49,098 nucleotides of DNA from positions 278,448-327,545 of the forward strand of contig NZ_KI928927.1 of NCBI RefSeq assembly GCF_000521215.1, given 5' to 3'. Under the pieces are notes generated by a model. It was not told the origin of the DNA. It saw only the letters and a program-made list of their open reading frames with translations, and ran no database searches. The translations under genes and the position numbers were made by a program. Shown piece by piece: positions 25,596 to 34,373 of this stretch. The DNA is from Labrenzia sp. DG1229 (GTDB lineage: Bacteria; Pseudomonadota; Alphaproteobacteria; Rhizobiales; Stappiaceae). Positions within the stretch are counted from its first letter, which is position 1, and every line of letters starts with the position of its first letter.

Positions 25596-26134
25596 CGGGG
25601 GTCCTCCATCTCCTGTGCCAATCGACTCCAGTCGGGAAGGGAATCCGAGGAGCATCGTTTCCTGAGCGGTTGCTCGTCAAGCGCGTCTTCCAGTTGGGAA
25701 AGCTGTTGCAAAAGCGACCCCTCCAGTCCTGCACAGGCATCCTTGACCGCCAGCATGACTTTGGGCCACAGGGTCTGCTGCAGATGCCAGACGAGCGCAA
25801 CGCCGCGATCGGTCAGTGCAATTCTGTTGACACGCCGGTCTTTTTCATCCGGCTGGCTCTCGACAAGCCCTGCTGCCTTCAACTTGTTGACCACGCGTGT
25901 GACACCGGGCTGGCTTTGTCCAAGTGCCTCTGCAAGATGACCGATACTAAGGGAGCCGTTCCGATCAAGAGTCGCCAGCACCGGATTGAGCGATGCGGAC
26001 AACTCCGCCTTGGCAACTTCGTTGCTGATTTCCTGTGTTTGCGACTGCAGTTTTTCACCGATCCGTTTCAGCCTGCTGCCAAGTGTGCCGTACCCGAGTG
26101 ATCGGACAACATCTTCAATCATGTTCGGCTCCAT
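25592..26134 (-). CDS. MarR family transcriptional regulator
   Basis: The 180-residue protein has a MarR winged helix: SIGHLAEALGQSQPGVTRVVNKLKAAGLVE, then the wing PDEKDRRVNRIALTDRG. MarR proteins are usually repressors responsive to small aromatic or oxidative ligands. It is the first gene of a minus-strand set with the ABM-like and GNAT genes, and it is divergent from the ArsR gene. Alternative start ATGs lie at 26134 and 26122. The tail of about 30 residues after the domain (RKRCSSDSLPDW) is unusual. Confidence 0.8.
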   Translation of the reverse strand: MEPNMIEDVVRSLGYGTLGSRLKRIGEKLQSQTQEISNEVAKAELSASLNPVLATLDRNGSLSIGHLAEALGQSQPGVTRVVNKLKAAGLVESQPDEKDRRVNRIALTDRGVALVWHLQQTLWPKVMLAVKDACAGLEGSLLQQLSQLEDALDEQPLRKRCSSDSLPDWSRLAQEMEDPR

Positions 26135-26136
26135 AA

Positions 26137-26231
26137 ATATAACTAGTAATATAATAAGTTATATAAATTAATCAACTTGACAATTCGAATGCTTGATATA
26201 ACCATAGAGTTATGGAACAAGTTGGTTATAT
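26137..26231. promoter_or_regulatory. Four ATATAAC(C/T) half-sites between MarR and ArsR genes
   Basis: ATATAACT (26137-26144) faces AGTTATAT (26157-26164), and ATATAACC (26196-26203) faces GGTTATAT (26224-26231). They form two inverted pairs around the shared promoter. The second pair brackets the ArsR start codon at 26212. A separate short palindrome CCATA-N4-TATGG lies at 26202-26215. The repetition suggests regulation by one or both neighbouring repressors. Confidence 0.6.
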
Positions 26232-26571
26232 ATCTGGCGAACCCGGACTCGATGCAGTGTTTTCCGCCCTGTCCGACCCGACCCGCCGGGCCATCTTGAC
26301 GAGACTGGCTTCAGGTGAGGCGTCGGTGAACGAACTTGCCGAGCCATTTGAAATGAGTCAGCCCGCTGTGTCGAAACACCTCAAGGTTCTTGAGCGTGCA
26401 GGTCTGATTACGCGTGGAACCGATCGTCAACGACGCCCGGCCCGCCTCAACGCGAAACCGATGAAAGAGGCGGTCGCCTGGCTTGAGGAATTCAGAAAAT
26501 TCTGGTCCTCCAGTTTTGACCAACTCGACAACCTTCTTGAAGAACTCAAAAACACCGATCAGTGGGAGTAG
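26212..26571 (+). CDS. ArsR family transcriptional regulator
   Basis: The 119-residue protein has a canonical ArsR winged helix: AVFSALSDPTRRAILTRLASGE, then VNELAEPFEMSQPAVSKHLKVLERAGLI, then the wing GTDRQRRPARLNAKP. No cysteine metal site is visible, so it is probably not a metal sensor. Such regulators often sit next to SRPBCC (AHSA1-like) genes, as here: the SRPBCC gene begins four bases after its stop. Confidence 0.85.
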   Translation: MEQVGYISGEPGLDAVFSALSDPTRRAILTRLASGEASVNELAEPFEMSQPAVSKHLKVLERAGLITRGTDRQRRPARLNAKPMKEAVAWLEEFRKFWSSSFDQLDNLLEELKNTDQWE

Positions 26572-26575
26572 GTTA

Positions 26576-27067
26576 ATGTTATTGCCTGAATTCATTCTTG
26601 AAAGACGCTTCAATGCGCCGCGCGAACTCGTCTGGAAAACCTGGACCAAACCGGAATTGCTGGCCCGGTGGTACGGGCCCGGTGTTGAAACGGTTATTCA
26701 CAAACTGGACGTGCAGCCGGGAGGCCTCTGGTTGAACGAGATGAAATTCGGTGGCGGCTCCCACTTTCAACGCGTCGAATACACTGAAGTCGTCGAGCCT
26801 GAAAAACTTGTCTGGTTACATTCGGTCTCCGACGCGGACTGGGAAATATCTGCAAATCCGATGATGCCCGACTGGCCGCGCACGCTTCTGACGACCGTGA
26901 CCTTCATCCAGGCTGGAGATCAGACCGAAGTACGCCTCATCTGGACACCACATGAGGCGAGCGAAGCGGAAATAACCTGCTTTGCCGGAGCCATCAGCGG
27001 CCTCGACAAGGGTTGGGGCAAAGGCATGGAGATGCTGGCGGACCTGCTGGTAGAATTGCAGGACTGA
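26576..27067 (+). CDS. SRPBCC (AHSA1-like) domain protein
   Basis: The 163-residue protein has the classic AHSA1 features: FILERRFNAPRELVWKTWTKPELLARWYGP at the N-terminus, PGGLWLNEM, and a C-terminal helix with GWGKGMEMLADLL. The fold binds a hydrophobic ligand, and the natural ligand is unknown. The ATG at 26576 follows GGGAGTAGG. It is in an operon with the ArsR gene. An in-frame longer form from 26483 overlaps ArsR and is less likely. Confidence 0.82.
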   Translation: MLLPEFILERRFNAPRELVWKTWTKPELLARWYGPGVETVIHKLDVQPGGLWLNEMKFGGGSHFQRVEYTEVVEPEKLVWLHSVSDADWEISANPMMPDWPRTLLTTVTFIQAGDQTEVRLIWTPHEASEAEITCFAGAISGLDKGWGKGMEMLADLLVELQD

Positions 27068-27147
27068 CGATCTGGGGCGGCACCTCTGGAGACCGACCTG
27101 CTGTGCCTTCCCGGACCTAAACAGGACAGATCCACTTGCAAAAGCTG

Positions 27148-27166
27148 CCCCGGCTCGAGGCCGGGG
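27148..27166 (+). terminator. Hairpin between convergent SRPBCC and DnaJ-like genes
   Basis: CCCCGGC (27148-27154) and GCCGGGG (27160-27166) form a seven-base stem around TCGAG. Position between convergent genes supports a bidirectional 3' hairpin. No T-run is visible. The GC-rich motif resembles small intergenic repeats, but I found no second copy in the window. Confidence 0.4.
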
Positions 27167-27235
27167 TCGCGCCAGATGACACGAAGTGTGAGACCGAATT
27201 TTTGTGCCACGTTGGCGCAGCACGCCAACCAGGAT

Positions 27236-28243
27236 CTAGTCGAACTCCGATCCACGCGCTCGGTAGGGCGTGATTTCCTTCCAGGCCTTCATCAGTGTCT
27301 CCAGCTCTTCGTCACTATGATGCGGCATGATGATCTGGGGTTTGACAAGAAGGTCGCCATGGCCGTCGTTCTTGTTGGGCAGGCCCTTGCCTTTCAAGCG
27401 CATGGCCTTGCCGCTTGACGTGTTTGGCGGAATGGTCAGGTTCACGGCACCGGAAAGCGTTGGTGTGCGGACCTTGGCGCCGAGCACTGCCTCGTAAAGC
27501 GTCAGCGGCAAATCCAGGTGAAGGTCGGAACCATTCACCTCGTAGAGCGTGTGTGGCCTGATGCGGATCTCAACCATCACGTCGCCTGCCGGACCGCCGT
27601 TTTCACCTGGATGACCCTGGCCTTTCAAGCGAATTTTCTCGCCTTCCTCGACACCCTTCGGCAAGGTCACGTTGACTGTCTTGCCGTTCGGCAGCGTGAC
27701 TTGCGTCTTGCCGGAGTTGACGATGTCTTCCAATGACACGCGGACCATGATCTCGGCATTTTTGCCTTTTGCTTTGTGCGGCGTTTTCGTGCGCGCACCG
27801 CCACCGGCAAAGCCAGCGCCTGGCCCGGCGCCGGGACTGCCTCCCGGACGGTTGCCACGGCCGCCGAAGCCGCCGAAGATGTCGTTCAGGATGTCGTCGA
27901 AGCCACCAGCGCTGCCGCCAGCACTGCCACCGCCTGCCGATCTGTGGCCGCGTGCACCTCCTGCGGCGCCAAAGTCCTCAAAGCCGGAAAAGCCGTCAAA
28001 GCCCCTAGACTGGAAGCGCTGCTTGCCTTCCGCGTCGATCTCACCGTTGTCGAACTTGACGCGCTTGTCCTTGTCGCCGATGATTTCATAGGCTTGGTTC
28101 ACTTCGGCAAACTGCTGCTGCGCCTCCGGATCGTCCTTGTTCTGATCCGGATGGTACTTCTTGGCCAGCTTCCGAAAAGCCTTCTTGATCTCGCCCTCGC
28201 TGGCGCTTTTCGCCACACCGAGAACGCTATAGGGATCTCGCAT
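27236..28243 (-). CDS. DnaJ C-terminal domain protein (CbpA/DnaJ-like co-chaperone)
   Basis: The 335-residue protein has an N-terminal J domain with HPD at residues 31-33 ([18 protein letters not shown]). A Gly/Phe/Ala-rich linker follows at about 80-150, and the paired C-terminal beta domains start at [16 protein letters not shown]. It lacks the cysteine-rich zinc-finger repeats (CxxCxGxG) of DnaJ itself, placing it with type II co-chaperones such as CbpA. It stimulates DnaK ATPase in the cytoplasm. Its upstream gap (28244-28445) is about 200 bases long and probably holds the promoter. Confidence 0.88.
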   Translation of the reverse strand: MRDPYSVLGVAKSASEGEIKKAFRKLAKKYHPDQNKDDPEAQQQFAEVNQAYEIIGDKDKRVKFDNGEIDAEGKQRFQSRGFDGFSGFEDFGAAGGARGHRSAGGGSAGGSAGGFDDILNDIFGGFGGRGNRPGGSPGAGPGAGFAGGGARTKTPHKAKGKNAEIMVRVSLEDIVNSGKTQVTLPNGKTVNVTLPKGVEEGEKIRLKGQGHPGENGGPAGDVMVEIRIRPHTLYEVNGSDLHLDLPLTLYEAVLGAKVRTPTLSGAVNLTIPPNTSSGKAMRLKGKGLPNKNDGHGDLLVKPQIIMPHHSDEELETLMKAWKEITPYRARGSEFD

Positions 28244-28445
28244 TCACATCACCAGGTTTCTAAGATTCTCCGGCCTGTCGCCTCACGCATAAACGCTCCG
28301 GACACATGACCTGCTCCGAAGCGTGCGTTTTCCTGAGACAATTCTTGACCGGACTTGACTACTATATCGGAACGGAGAGGGCAAAATTCCAGTCCTTTGC
28401 CTCCAGCAACAAAGTGCTTTCTTATGAGGCGATTTGATCGGCTGA

Positions 28446-28922
28446 TCAAGCGTCGGCGACGCTGAGGGCTGTTACAGCGAATTTCTGGCTGATATCCCGG
28501 CAGGCCGTTCCGGAGTAAAGCCTGATGCCGGCAATTGTGTTTGCCGTCGTCTGGAAGGAAACGCACCCTGTTTCAGTGAGGCCGTCGGCCTTGATGCTTG
28601 TCACGGTGCCTGAATTGCCGCTGATCGGGTTCAACCACGACAGCAGCACGTCCTGACCGGTTTCATAATTGTTCAGGGTCTGGTCAAGCGAATCGAGGTT
28701 TTCTGCAATGACGGCACGATCTTCCGCGTTGACGTCTGTATAGGCCTGATCGGTCGAGGATGGAATCGAGCCCGTAAGGACTGTGGGCGTATCCACATTG
28801 TTGCTGCCTATCGGCACTGTAACCTGCGCGCAGCCTGCAAGCAGGCTCCCAAGCAGCGCAACGATGCCCATAAAGGGCTGGATCTTGTTGTACGTGAGAG
28901 TATATGAACGCATACGAAACAT
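28446..28922 (-). CDS. Lipoprotein, RT0821/Lpp0805 surface-antigen-like
   Basis: The protein of about 158 residues (from the ATG at 28922) has a lipoprotein signal peptide with the lipobox LLAGC, so it should be lipidated and exported. The C-terminal half has the pattern SWLNPISGNSGTVTSI, then GCVSFQTTANT, then LYSGTACRDISQKF, as in the 17-kDa-like alphaproteobacterial surface antigens. Function is unknown. Other starts exist (GTG at 28940, ATG at 28913). Confidence 0.72.
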   Translation of the reverse strand: MFRMRSYTLTYNKIQPFMGIVALLGSLLAGCAQVTVPIGSNNVDTPTVLTGSIPSSTDQAYTDVNAEDRAVIAENLDSLDQTLNNYETGQDVLLSWLNPISGNSGTVTSIKADGLTETGCVSFQTTANTIAGIRLYSGTACRDISQKFAVTALSVADA

Positions 28923-28993
28923 CTTACGGACAGCCCCCACGCTGGCATGTTCTTGCCGTGCTGCAGGCGATCGAATTCTTCGACAGGTAACCT

Positions 28994-29629
28994 ATGACAG
29001 ACCTCAAGCATCCCTCTGAAGAGTTAACAAAAGGTGACTTTGCGGAGGTCAAGAAGCCATTTGATCTTTTTTCTGAATGGCTTGAAGACGCCAAGGCTTC
29101 GGAACCGAATGATCCGAATGCAGTTGCGCTTGCAACTGTTGACCCGTCCGGCCTGCCTAATGTGCGTATGGTCCTTTTGAAAGACGTCGATGATCGCGGC
29201 TTCGTATTTTACACGAATTTCGAAAGCGCGAAGGGCAAGGAAATGCTGTCGTCCGGCAAGGCCGCGATGTGCTTCCACTGGAAGTCGCTGCGCCGTCAGG
29301 TGCGCGTACGCGGCGCGGTCCATCAGGTAACCGTCGATGAAGCGGACATTTATTACCAGTCTCGTCCGCGTGGCAGCAGGATCGGCGCCTGGGCGTCAAA
29401 ACAGTCCCGGCCACTGGAAAGCCGTTTCGCTCTGGAAAAGGAAGTTGCCAGGTTCACCGCGAAATTCGGGATCGGAGACATACCAAGGCCGGAATACTGG
29501 TCTGGCATGCGTCTTGAGCCGACATCCATCGAATTCTGGCACGACCGTCCATTCAGGCTGCACGATCGAATTCTGTTCACGCGCGAGGGCCCTGACCAGC
29601 AATGGGACAAGGAGCGGCTTTATCCGTGA
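28994..29629 (+). CDS. pdxH: Pyridoxamine 5'-phosphate oxidase
   Basis: The 211-residue protein is a full-length PdxH, an FMN enzyme that makes pyridoxal 5'-phosphate from the pyridoxine or pyridoxamine phosphates. FMN- and substrate-binding motifs are [40 protein letters not shown], and SRGSRIG-type [13 protein letters not shown], with the ending [16 protein letters not shown] and the conserved C-terminal RLYP. It stands alone, divergent from the lipoprotein gene and convergent with the CorA gene. Confidence 0.93.
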   Translation: MTDLKHPSEELTKGDFAEVKKPFDLFSEWLEDAKASEPNDPNAVALATVDPSGLPNVRMVLLKDVDDRGFVFYTNFESAKGKEMLSSGKAAMCFHWKSLRRQVRVRGAVHQVTVDEADIYYQSRPRGSRIGAWASKQSRPLESRFALEKEVARFTAKFGIGDIPRPEYWSGMRLEPTSIEFWHDRPFRLHDRILFTREGPDQQWDKERLYP

Positions 29630-29665
29630 GCGATACAGCGATCGGCTTCCGGACCTGACACGGAT

Positions 29666-30640
29666 CTAAAGCAGCCGCTTCCAGCGGAAGAACAGAAACG
29701 TTGCGATCACGGACGCAAGCATCAGGCCGAGTGCGAACAAAAAGCCCTGTTCCCAGTTGAGCTCGGGCATGTTTGCGAAGTTCATGCCATAGATTGAGGC
29801 GATCAGGGTAGGGGGCAGGAAGACGAGACCCAGGACCGTAAAGATTTTCGAAATCTGGTTCTGTTCGAGTGTGACCAGCCCGACAGTGGCGTCCAGCAGA
29901 AAGGCAAGTTTGTTGTCCAGGGCGTCTGCATGTTCCTTGATTGACCGGATATCGCGGCCATAGGTCTTCAGTTCGGTTGCCTGCTCCTCGGCCAGGGTGA
30001 GCCTTTTCGCGTGGGTATTCATGAAGAGAAGGGCGCGTGACAGGCTCGTGCACACATCATGCATCTTGGCAACGTGCAGGCCGATCTGCCCCAGTTGCTT
30101 GATCACGACCTGGTAGCTGGCCGTTTTGCGCATGTTGAGCCCGTCGCCGAATACCTGGAGAGCCAGGTCGTCGTATCGAGACGATGCGCTTTCCATTTCA
30201 TCTGCGCATCGGTCGACGATAATGTCGAGCAACGCAAAAAGCACGGCCGGTCCCATATGTGCGATTGTGGCGTCGGCCTGAACTTTCTTGGACAGAATGG
30301 AGATTGACTTGGGTTCCCCGTAGCGCACGGTCACCAGCCGCTTGGCACTCAGGACAAAGGTGACGGAGGACAGGATCGGATCAAGCGTCCGGGTCGCTAT
30401 GGGCATCTGGGTGGTCATGACGACCGCGCCGGGCTCCACGTAGAGGCGCTCGGAAGTTTCGATCGACGCTATTTCTTCGCGCGTGGGAATTTCCGCACCC
30501 ATCAGCTTTTCAGCAGCTTTCTGCTCTTCGCGTGTCGGCGCGACAAGATCTATCCACACCGACGTCGCAGGCAGGGGAGCTTCAGGTTCGAGTTCGATGC
30601 GTTCGAGACCTTTTACGGACGGGCAATAGGCAATGATCAT
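29666..30640 (-). CDS. corA: CorA family magnesium/metal transporter
   Basis: The 324-residue protein has a cytoplasmic N-terminal domain (CPSVKGLERIEL, and IDLVAPTREE), a long helical stalk and two C-terminal membrane helices. The signature loop YGMNFANMPEL contains the essential Gly-Met-Asn. It is a pentameric channel for Mg2+ and related divalent ions. The ATG at 30638-30640 begins the conserved N-terminus; the frame extends to 30940 without conserved sequence. The next 436 bases upstream hold no supported gene. Confidence 0.9.
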   Translation of the reverse strand: MIIAYCPSVKGLERIELEPEAPLPATSVWIDLVAPTREEQKAAEKLMGAEIPTREEIASIETSERLYVEPGAVVMTTQMPIATRTLDPILSSVTFVLSAKRLVTVRYGEPKSISILSKKVQADATIAHMGPAVLFALLDIIVDRCADEMESASSRYDDLALQVFGDGLNMRKTASYQVVIKQLGQIGLHVAKMHDVCTSLSRALLFMNTHAKRLTLAEEQATELKTYGRDIRSIKEHADALDNKLAFLLDATVGLVTLEQNQISKIFTVLGLVFLPPTLIASIYGMNFANMPELNWEQGFLFALGLMLASVIATFLFFRWKRLL

Positions 30641-31076
30641 CAGGGCAGTCTCCGATGGGACAGGGCGTGCCGGTGGTAACCAGCGAAAAAGTGCCAGGGT
30701 CTGATGAGTTGCGATCGTGTCGGATGATTGCCCCGATAGCAGCAACCGGCATGAGCGGCGGCGGCAAGAACAGCCAGTATGATCCGGTGGATCCGACTGG
30801 GGTAGCTTCGGGACGAGAAGCTCGTCGCAGGGGCACTGGACGCAACGGTACAGGCAGTCGCACGAAAGGGACAACCAGCTGTTTTCGCCTGTTGACGAAC
30901 TGCGGCTTGCTTCGAAATCACGATGAATTTCGATTCTCAATAGACCTTGTCGGCGGCAGTTTGCCCAACAGAGCGGGTCACGGCAAGCTCAACGGAACCT
31001 GATGAAGAAACCGGTTGAGGCCGGCTGAGGCCGACAAGAGGTCTTGAAATAATCGGGCGCTGAAAATTGCGGCCGG
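30641..31076. other. Intergenic region upstream of corA, no supported gene
   Basis: About 436 bases between the corA start and the 47-residue small ORF. Reading frames here look like chance frames without ribosome-binding sites or recognisable motifs. A short direct repeat (GAGGCCG twice near 31016-31033) and a moderately AT-rich 3' part are present. It probably carries the corA promoter, but no clear element was recognised. Confidence 0.4.
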
Positions 31077-31220
31077 TTATTTATTTTTCTTCGTCGCTGC
31101 GCCTGCGTTCTTGCAGAGAGCTGCGGCGTTCAATGCGGCAATGCCGACTGGCTTATATTGATTAATCAATTTGGCTCCCGCCGGAACTTTGGCGTTCGGG
31201 TGGGATGTTTGTTCAGACAT
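31077..31220 (-). CDS. 47-residue small protein of unknown function
   Basis: The ATG at 31218-31220 follows a purine-rich CCTGGAAAA ribosome-binding sequence. The product begins MSEQTSHPNAKVPAG and has the central amphipathic segment KLINQYKPVGIAALNAAALC. It ends in a lysine-rich tail (TKKNK) with a TAA at 31077-31079. Codon use is like its neighbours and the composition (Ala, Lys, Asn) is protein-like. No family is recognised. It stands alone in an otherwise empty region. Confidence 0.5.
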   Translation of the reverse strand: MSEQTSHPNAKVPAGAKLINQYKPVGIAALNAAALCKNAGAATKKNK

Positions 31221-31509
31221 TTTTCCAGGTCCGTTATCTTATCCAGTTCCCGCTAACTGGCAATTGGGTGCGCGGATAACTGCGGGCCGCGTGCATGTCG
31301 TATCCAATTGCGGCATTCCAAGGGCGAGTTTCTCACCAATTCCATTTTTTCCGCAACCGGCATAGAAATCATGCGCTTATTTGGCCATTTCAGCCAGTCA
31401 AATTCTATAACAGGATGTAACGTAAGGGGAGTGAATTTGAAGTATATCGTTAAGTAAAGATTAACTTTCTTGGATTTTAGCTACTTATGAGAGTAAAAAT
31501 TTGAAGATG
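31221..31509. other. AT-rich intergenic region, no supported gene
   Basis: About 290 bases between two minus-strand genes. The part from about 31370 to 31500 is distinctly AT-rich (for example AAGTATATCGTTAAGTAAAG) and may contain a promoter for the small ORF on the minus strand. No gene, repeat or RNA structure could be supported. Confidence 0.4.
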
Positions 31510-31902
31510 CTACACCAGGTAGGACCTGTAACTTCTTGGTGGCCTGCCGCGAAGCGCACAGAACCCGCCGGCCAGACAGCGTGCCAGGGTCAAAAACCCG
31601 GTCAGCACAAAAATTGCGAGCCCCACAAGGATGAGCGAGGAGGACAGGTCAGCTCCCAACAGGATCAGCAGACCTCCCACACAGCAACCGATCACCATGA
31701 GAGCAATCGTTGTGCGAATGTAATAAAAATGCGCAAATACGCTTTGTTCAGCGGGTTCGGAAAACCGCATTGCAATGAACAGCGCCAGAGGGGCTAGAAA
31801 AAACGTCAGGATGAGCGCGTAACAGACGAATACGTTTCCCAGGCTTGTTGCAATCGGCCCTGCGACTCGTGCGTCCACATTCGGCTTGTTCAGGTTTGCC
31901 AT
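31510..31902 (-). CDS. Small membrane protein, DUF4870-like
   Basis: The 130-residue protein has about three hydrophobic helices (NVFVCYALILTFFLAPLALFI, TIALMVIGCCVGGLLILLGAD, SLILVGLAIFVLTGFLTLARCLAGG) with a polar loop EPAEQSVFAHFYYIRTTI. The tail GRPPRSYRSYLV resembles the ...GRPxxxxxSWL ending of DUF4870-type proteins. It is a probable inner-membrane protein of unknown function. The ATG at 31902 and a GTG at 31953 are both possible starts. Confidence 0.62.
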   Translation of the reverse strand: MANLNKPNVDARVAGPIATSLGNVFVCYALILTFFLAPLALFIAMRFSEPAEQSVFAHFYYIRTTIALMVIGCCVGGLLILLGADLSSSLILVGLAIFVLTGFLTLARCLAGGFCALRGRPPRSYRSYLV

Positions 31903-32142
31903 AAGGTGCGCTTCATTTGTCGGTTGACGGGAATTCGGTCCAGTGACGTTCACCCCGCGTGGTCAGGGCTCCAGCAAGCTGCCGGTTGCGAAAATGATTC
32001 TTGAACCTGACCAGCCGAATTTATGATGAGCTGATTGCGGAAGTGAAGTTCAAAATTGACAATTTGCCTGTAAACAAGAAAACAAATCTGGTTTTGCCGA
32101 TCACGGCCTCATAGCATGGCCCGCGATGCAGGTTGGAAAGAA

Positions 32143-33129
32143 ATGAAGCAATACGCCGTTTACAAGACAGCATCGGCACCGGTGAGCCGGACCATTGGTG
32201 CGATAGCGCTTGCCATCGCATTGACCGCTTTTGTTGCAAAACGGTTCGGCCTGGTCGACGCGGACGTATTCATTCTTTCCCTGACTTGCGCTGCAATTTT
32301 GGCCATTGTCGCGATCCTTGCTGCCTTGGCGGCATTCCAACGCATTTGGAGCTATGGCGGACCTGGCGTCTCTGAAGCGTTGATCGGGACGTTCTTTGGT
32401 GTTCTTGCCCTCGTGCCGCCGTCTATTGTCATCGGAACACTTGTTGCCAGTCCCGGGGCGAATGACATTTCGACAGACAAGATCGATCCTCCCGAATTCA
32501 AGACGGAGAAGATCGCATCGTCGCAGCCGTTTCTGGACTGGGCGACTGTCAAGCTGGAAGAAGACGTTTGGCCATTGGTGTCCGGACTTTCGGTCTCCCC
32601 GTCTTCTCAAGGCAGAGTTTTGTCGAGGAATTCTGCTGATATTGTGCCTCGCCGATACCGCATAGCTCCTGGCCAGCTACACGTTGCCGGCGCCAAGGCG
32701 CTGGAAAACCTGAATTGGAACGTGGTCGACGAATTGCCGCTTGACCTGCTGGACGCGGCAACGCGATTGCAGGCTGAAGGCGCAACGCGTTATCTCGGAT
32801 TGAAGTTTGATGTTGCGCTCCGCATACGACCCGACCAGGTCGGTGCACTGCTGGACGTCCGCTCGCGCTCCAGGACACCATTGCAGGATCTGTCCACCAA
32901 CGCAGGTCAGATCAGAACCGTGTTCGCCGAAATCGATCGCGTTTTGCTGGAAACCTACGGGGATCTCGCACGGCTCTCCGTTGAGGAGGGCGAACTGGAA
33001 GACGAACTGACACCCGAAATCGTAGAAGATCCTCGAGAAGTTGTTCCTCTGCCGGGCTTCAAACCATATTTCGGGGATGACGAGTTATCGGCTCCTGATG
33101 ACCCCGATGCGACCGACCTGGAGGGCTAA
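32143..33129 (+). CDS. DUF1499 domain membrane-anchored protein
   Basis: The 328-residue protein begins with three hydrophobic segments (SRTIGAIALAIALTAFV, ADVFILSLTCAAILAIVAIL, ALIGTFFGVLALVPPSIVIG). The C-terminal part is a soluble DUF1499 domain (GLKFDVALRIRP, then DVRSRSRTPLQDLSTNAGQIRTVFAEID). An acidic tail (DDELSAPDDPDATD) ends the protein. Its function is unknown. GGAAAG just before the ATG at 32143 supports that start over 32116. It ends five bases before the convergent metallo-hydrolase. Confidence 0.8.
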   Translation: MKQYAVYKTASAPVSRTIGAIALAIALTAFVAKRFGLVDADVFILSLTCAAILAIVAILAALAAFQRIWSYGGPGVSEALIGTFFGVLALVPPSIVIGTLVASPGANDISTDKIDPPEFKTEKIASSQPFLDWATVKLEEDVWPLVSGLSVSPSSQGRVLSRNSADIVPRRYRIAPGQLHVAGAKALENLNWNVVDELPLDLLDAATRLQAEGATRYLGLKFDVALRIRPDQVGALLDVRSRSRTPLQDLSTNAGQIRTVFAEIDRVLLETYGDLARLSVEEGELEDELTPEIVEDPREVVPLPGFKPYFGDDELSAPDDPDATDLEG

Positions 33130-33134
33130 TGACT

Positions 33135-34037
33135 TCAGGCGGTCCGTTTGTAGCCTGCTGTAAACGAGAGGCCTGGGCTTGCCGATACCAGACCGCGTTC
33201 AACGAGATCTTCCAGATGTGCATAGACGGACAGACCGGCTGCGGGATGTAGCGAGGGATCGACCTCGGCATAAAGTTCTGCGACGATCTGCTTTATCGTT
33301 CGCTCCCGTTCCGAAACCGTCGCAAGGATCGACGCCTCACGGTTGAGACGGTGCCGCTTCAGGTCGAGGACATAGGAACGTGCATCATGGATGCGACCGC
33401 CGTGCCCGGGAAAATATGTATTTTCTGAACGATAAAGCATCTTTTCAATCGACGTCATGTAATCCTTCATCGAGCCATCAGGTGGCGCGACGATCGATGT
33501 CGACCAACCCATAACGTGGTCCGCCGAAAAAATGACCTCCTCGCCCTGGATTGCAAAGCATAGATGGTTTGCGGTGTGTCCCGGAGTTGCGATTGTCTCG
33601 ATGGAAAACCCAGCCACCGAGAATGTTTCGCCGTCCTTCAGTAGCCGGTCAGGAATGTGTTCCTTGTCGCCGCTGCTGTCGAGTGGATTGACCTCGCCTT
33701 CGAACAGGTCGCGTGCTGAACGGTGCGGCCCGCATCCGACGATCGGGGCACCGGTTTCGTTCTTGAGCGCGCGCGCGCCGGGTGAATGGTCCATGTGGGT
33801 GTGCGTTACAAGGATTGCCTCGATTGTGGCACCGTCGGCTGCCCTCAAAATGGCGGTCAGATGATCTGGCAATGCCGGACCGGGGTCGACAACCACAAGC
33901 CGGCGCGATCCCAGCAGGTAGCTGTTCGTTCCCCGGAAAGTGAAGGGGCCGGGGTTTTCGGCAGTCAGGCGTCGGATGCCGGGGGAAATCTCAAAGGGAG
34001 TGCCGTATTCCGGATTGAAGTCGCGATCGTGTTTCAT
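33135..34037 (-). CDS. MBL-fold metallo-hydrolase
   Basis: The 300-residue protein has the metallo-beta-lactamase-fold zinc motif HTHMDH (in ILVTHTHMDHSPGARALK), the downstream ligand region TPGHTANHLCF with a third metal His, and FSADHVMGWS with an Asp bridge. The C-terminal about 70 residues look like a winged-helix or LACTB2-type helical cap (REASILATVSERERTIKQIV). Family members include LACTB2-like RNases and glyoxalase II relatives. Substrate is unresolved. Confidence 0.85.
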   Translation of the reverse strand: MKHDRDFNPEYGTPFEISPGIRRLTAENPGPFTFRGTNSYLLGSRRLVVVDPGPALPDHLTAILRAADGATIEAILVTHTHMDHSPGARALKNETGAPIVGCGPHRSARDLFEGEVNPLDSSGDKEHIPDRLLKDGETFSVAGFSIETIATPGHTANHLCFAIQGEEVIFSADHVMGWSTSIVAPPDGSMKDYMTSIEKMLYRSENTYFPGHGGRIHDARSYVLDLKRHRLNREASILATVSERERTIKQIVAELYAEVDPSLHPAAGLSVYAHLEDLVERGLVSASPGLSFTAGYKRTA

Positions 34038-34373
34038 TGAGGGCCGGTTGTAGACAATTGACTTTTTCCCGAACGAACCTCAAGCAGTTCGGTGGGGATG
34101 GCAACCATTTTCGTCCAGTTCAGGCAGGTCGGCTATTGAAGGCGGGACCGTGGCGGGTCTTGCGTCATGTGTATGACGTTCGAATCGGCTAGGGCAGCCA
34201 AAACTCGAGTGAAGACGGTGGGAAACTCAAAGATGGCCGTTTTCAACTCGGCAAGGTTGCCACTCTGTCCAAATTCGAAGGCGAGCCTCCCGGGACAGGG
34301 AACTTTGCCTGCCAATGGGTTACAGTGATTCGAAATGAAATGTGTGCAGCAGCAGAAACTTGGTGGAACAAGA
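34038..34373. other. Intergenic region between MBL hydrolase and SRPBCC genes
   Basis: The 336 bases probably hold the divergent promoters. A minus-strand frame ending at 34133 has a protein-like last 60 residues (LAFEFGQSGNLAELKTAIF, VFTRVLAALADSNVIHM) that recalls a winged-helix end. It lacks a good start and ribosome-binding site, so it might be a decayed regulator remnant. No other feature was seen. Confidence 0.35.

Noticed and set aside
27148..27166. GC-rich hairpin as part of a dispersed repeat family
   Set aside because: No second copy was found in the window, so it is listed only as a hairpin.
30655..31002. Plus-strand 115-codon frame upstream of corA
   Set aside because: Composition is repetitive (Gly, Arg, Thr) with no start signal or family match.
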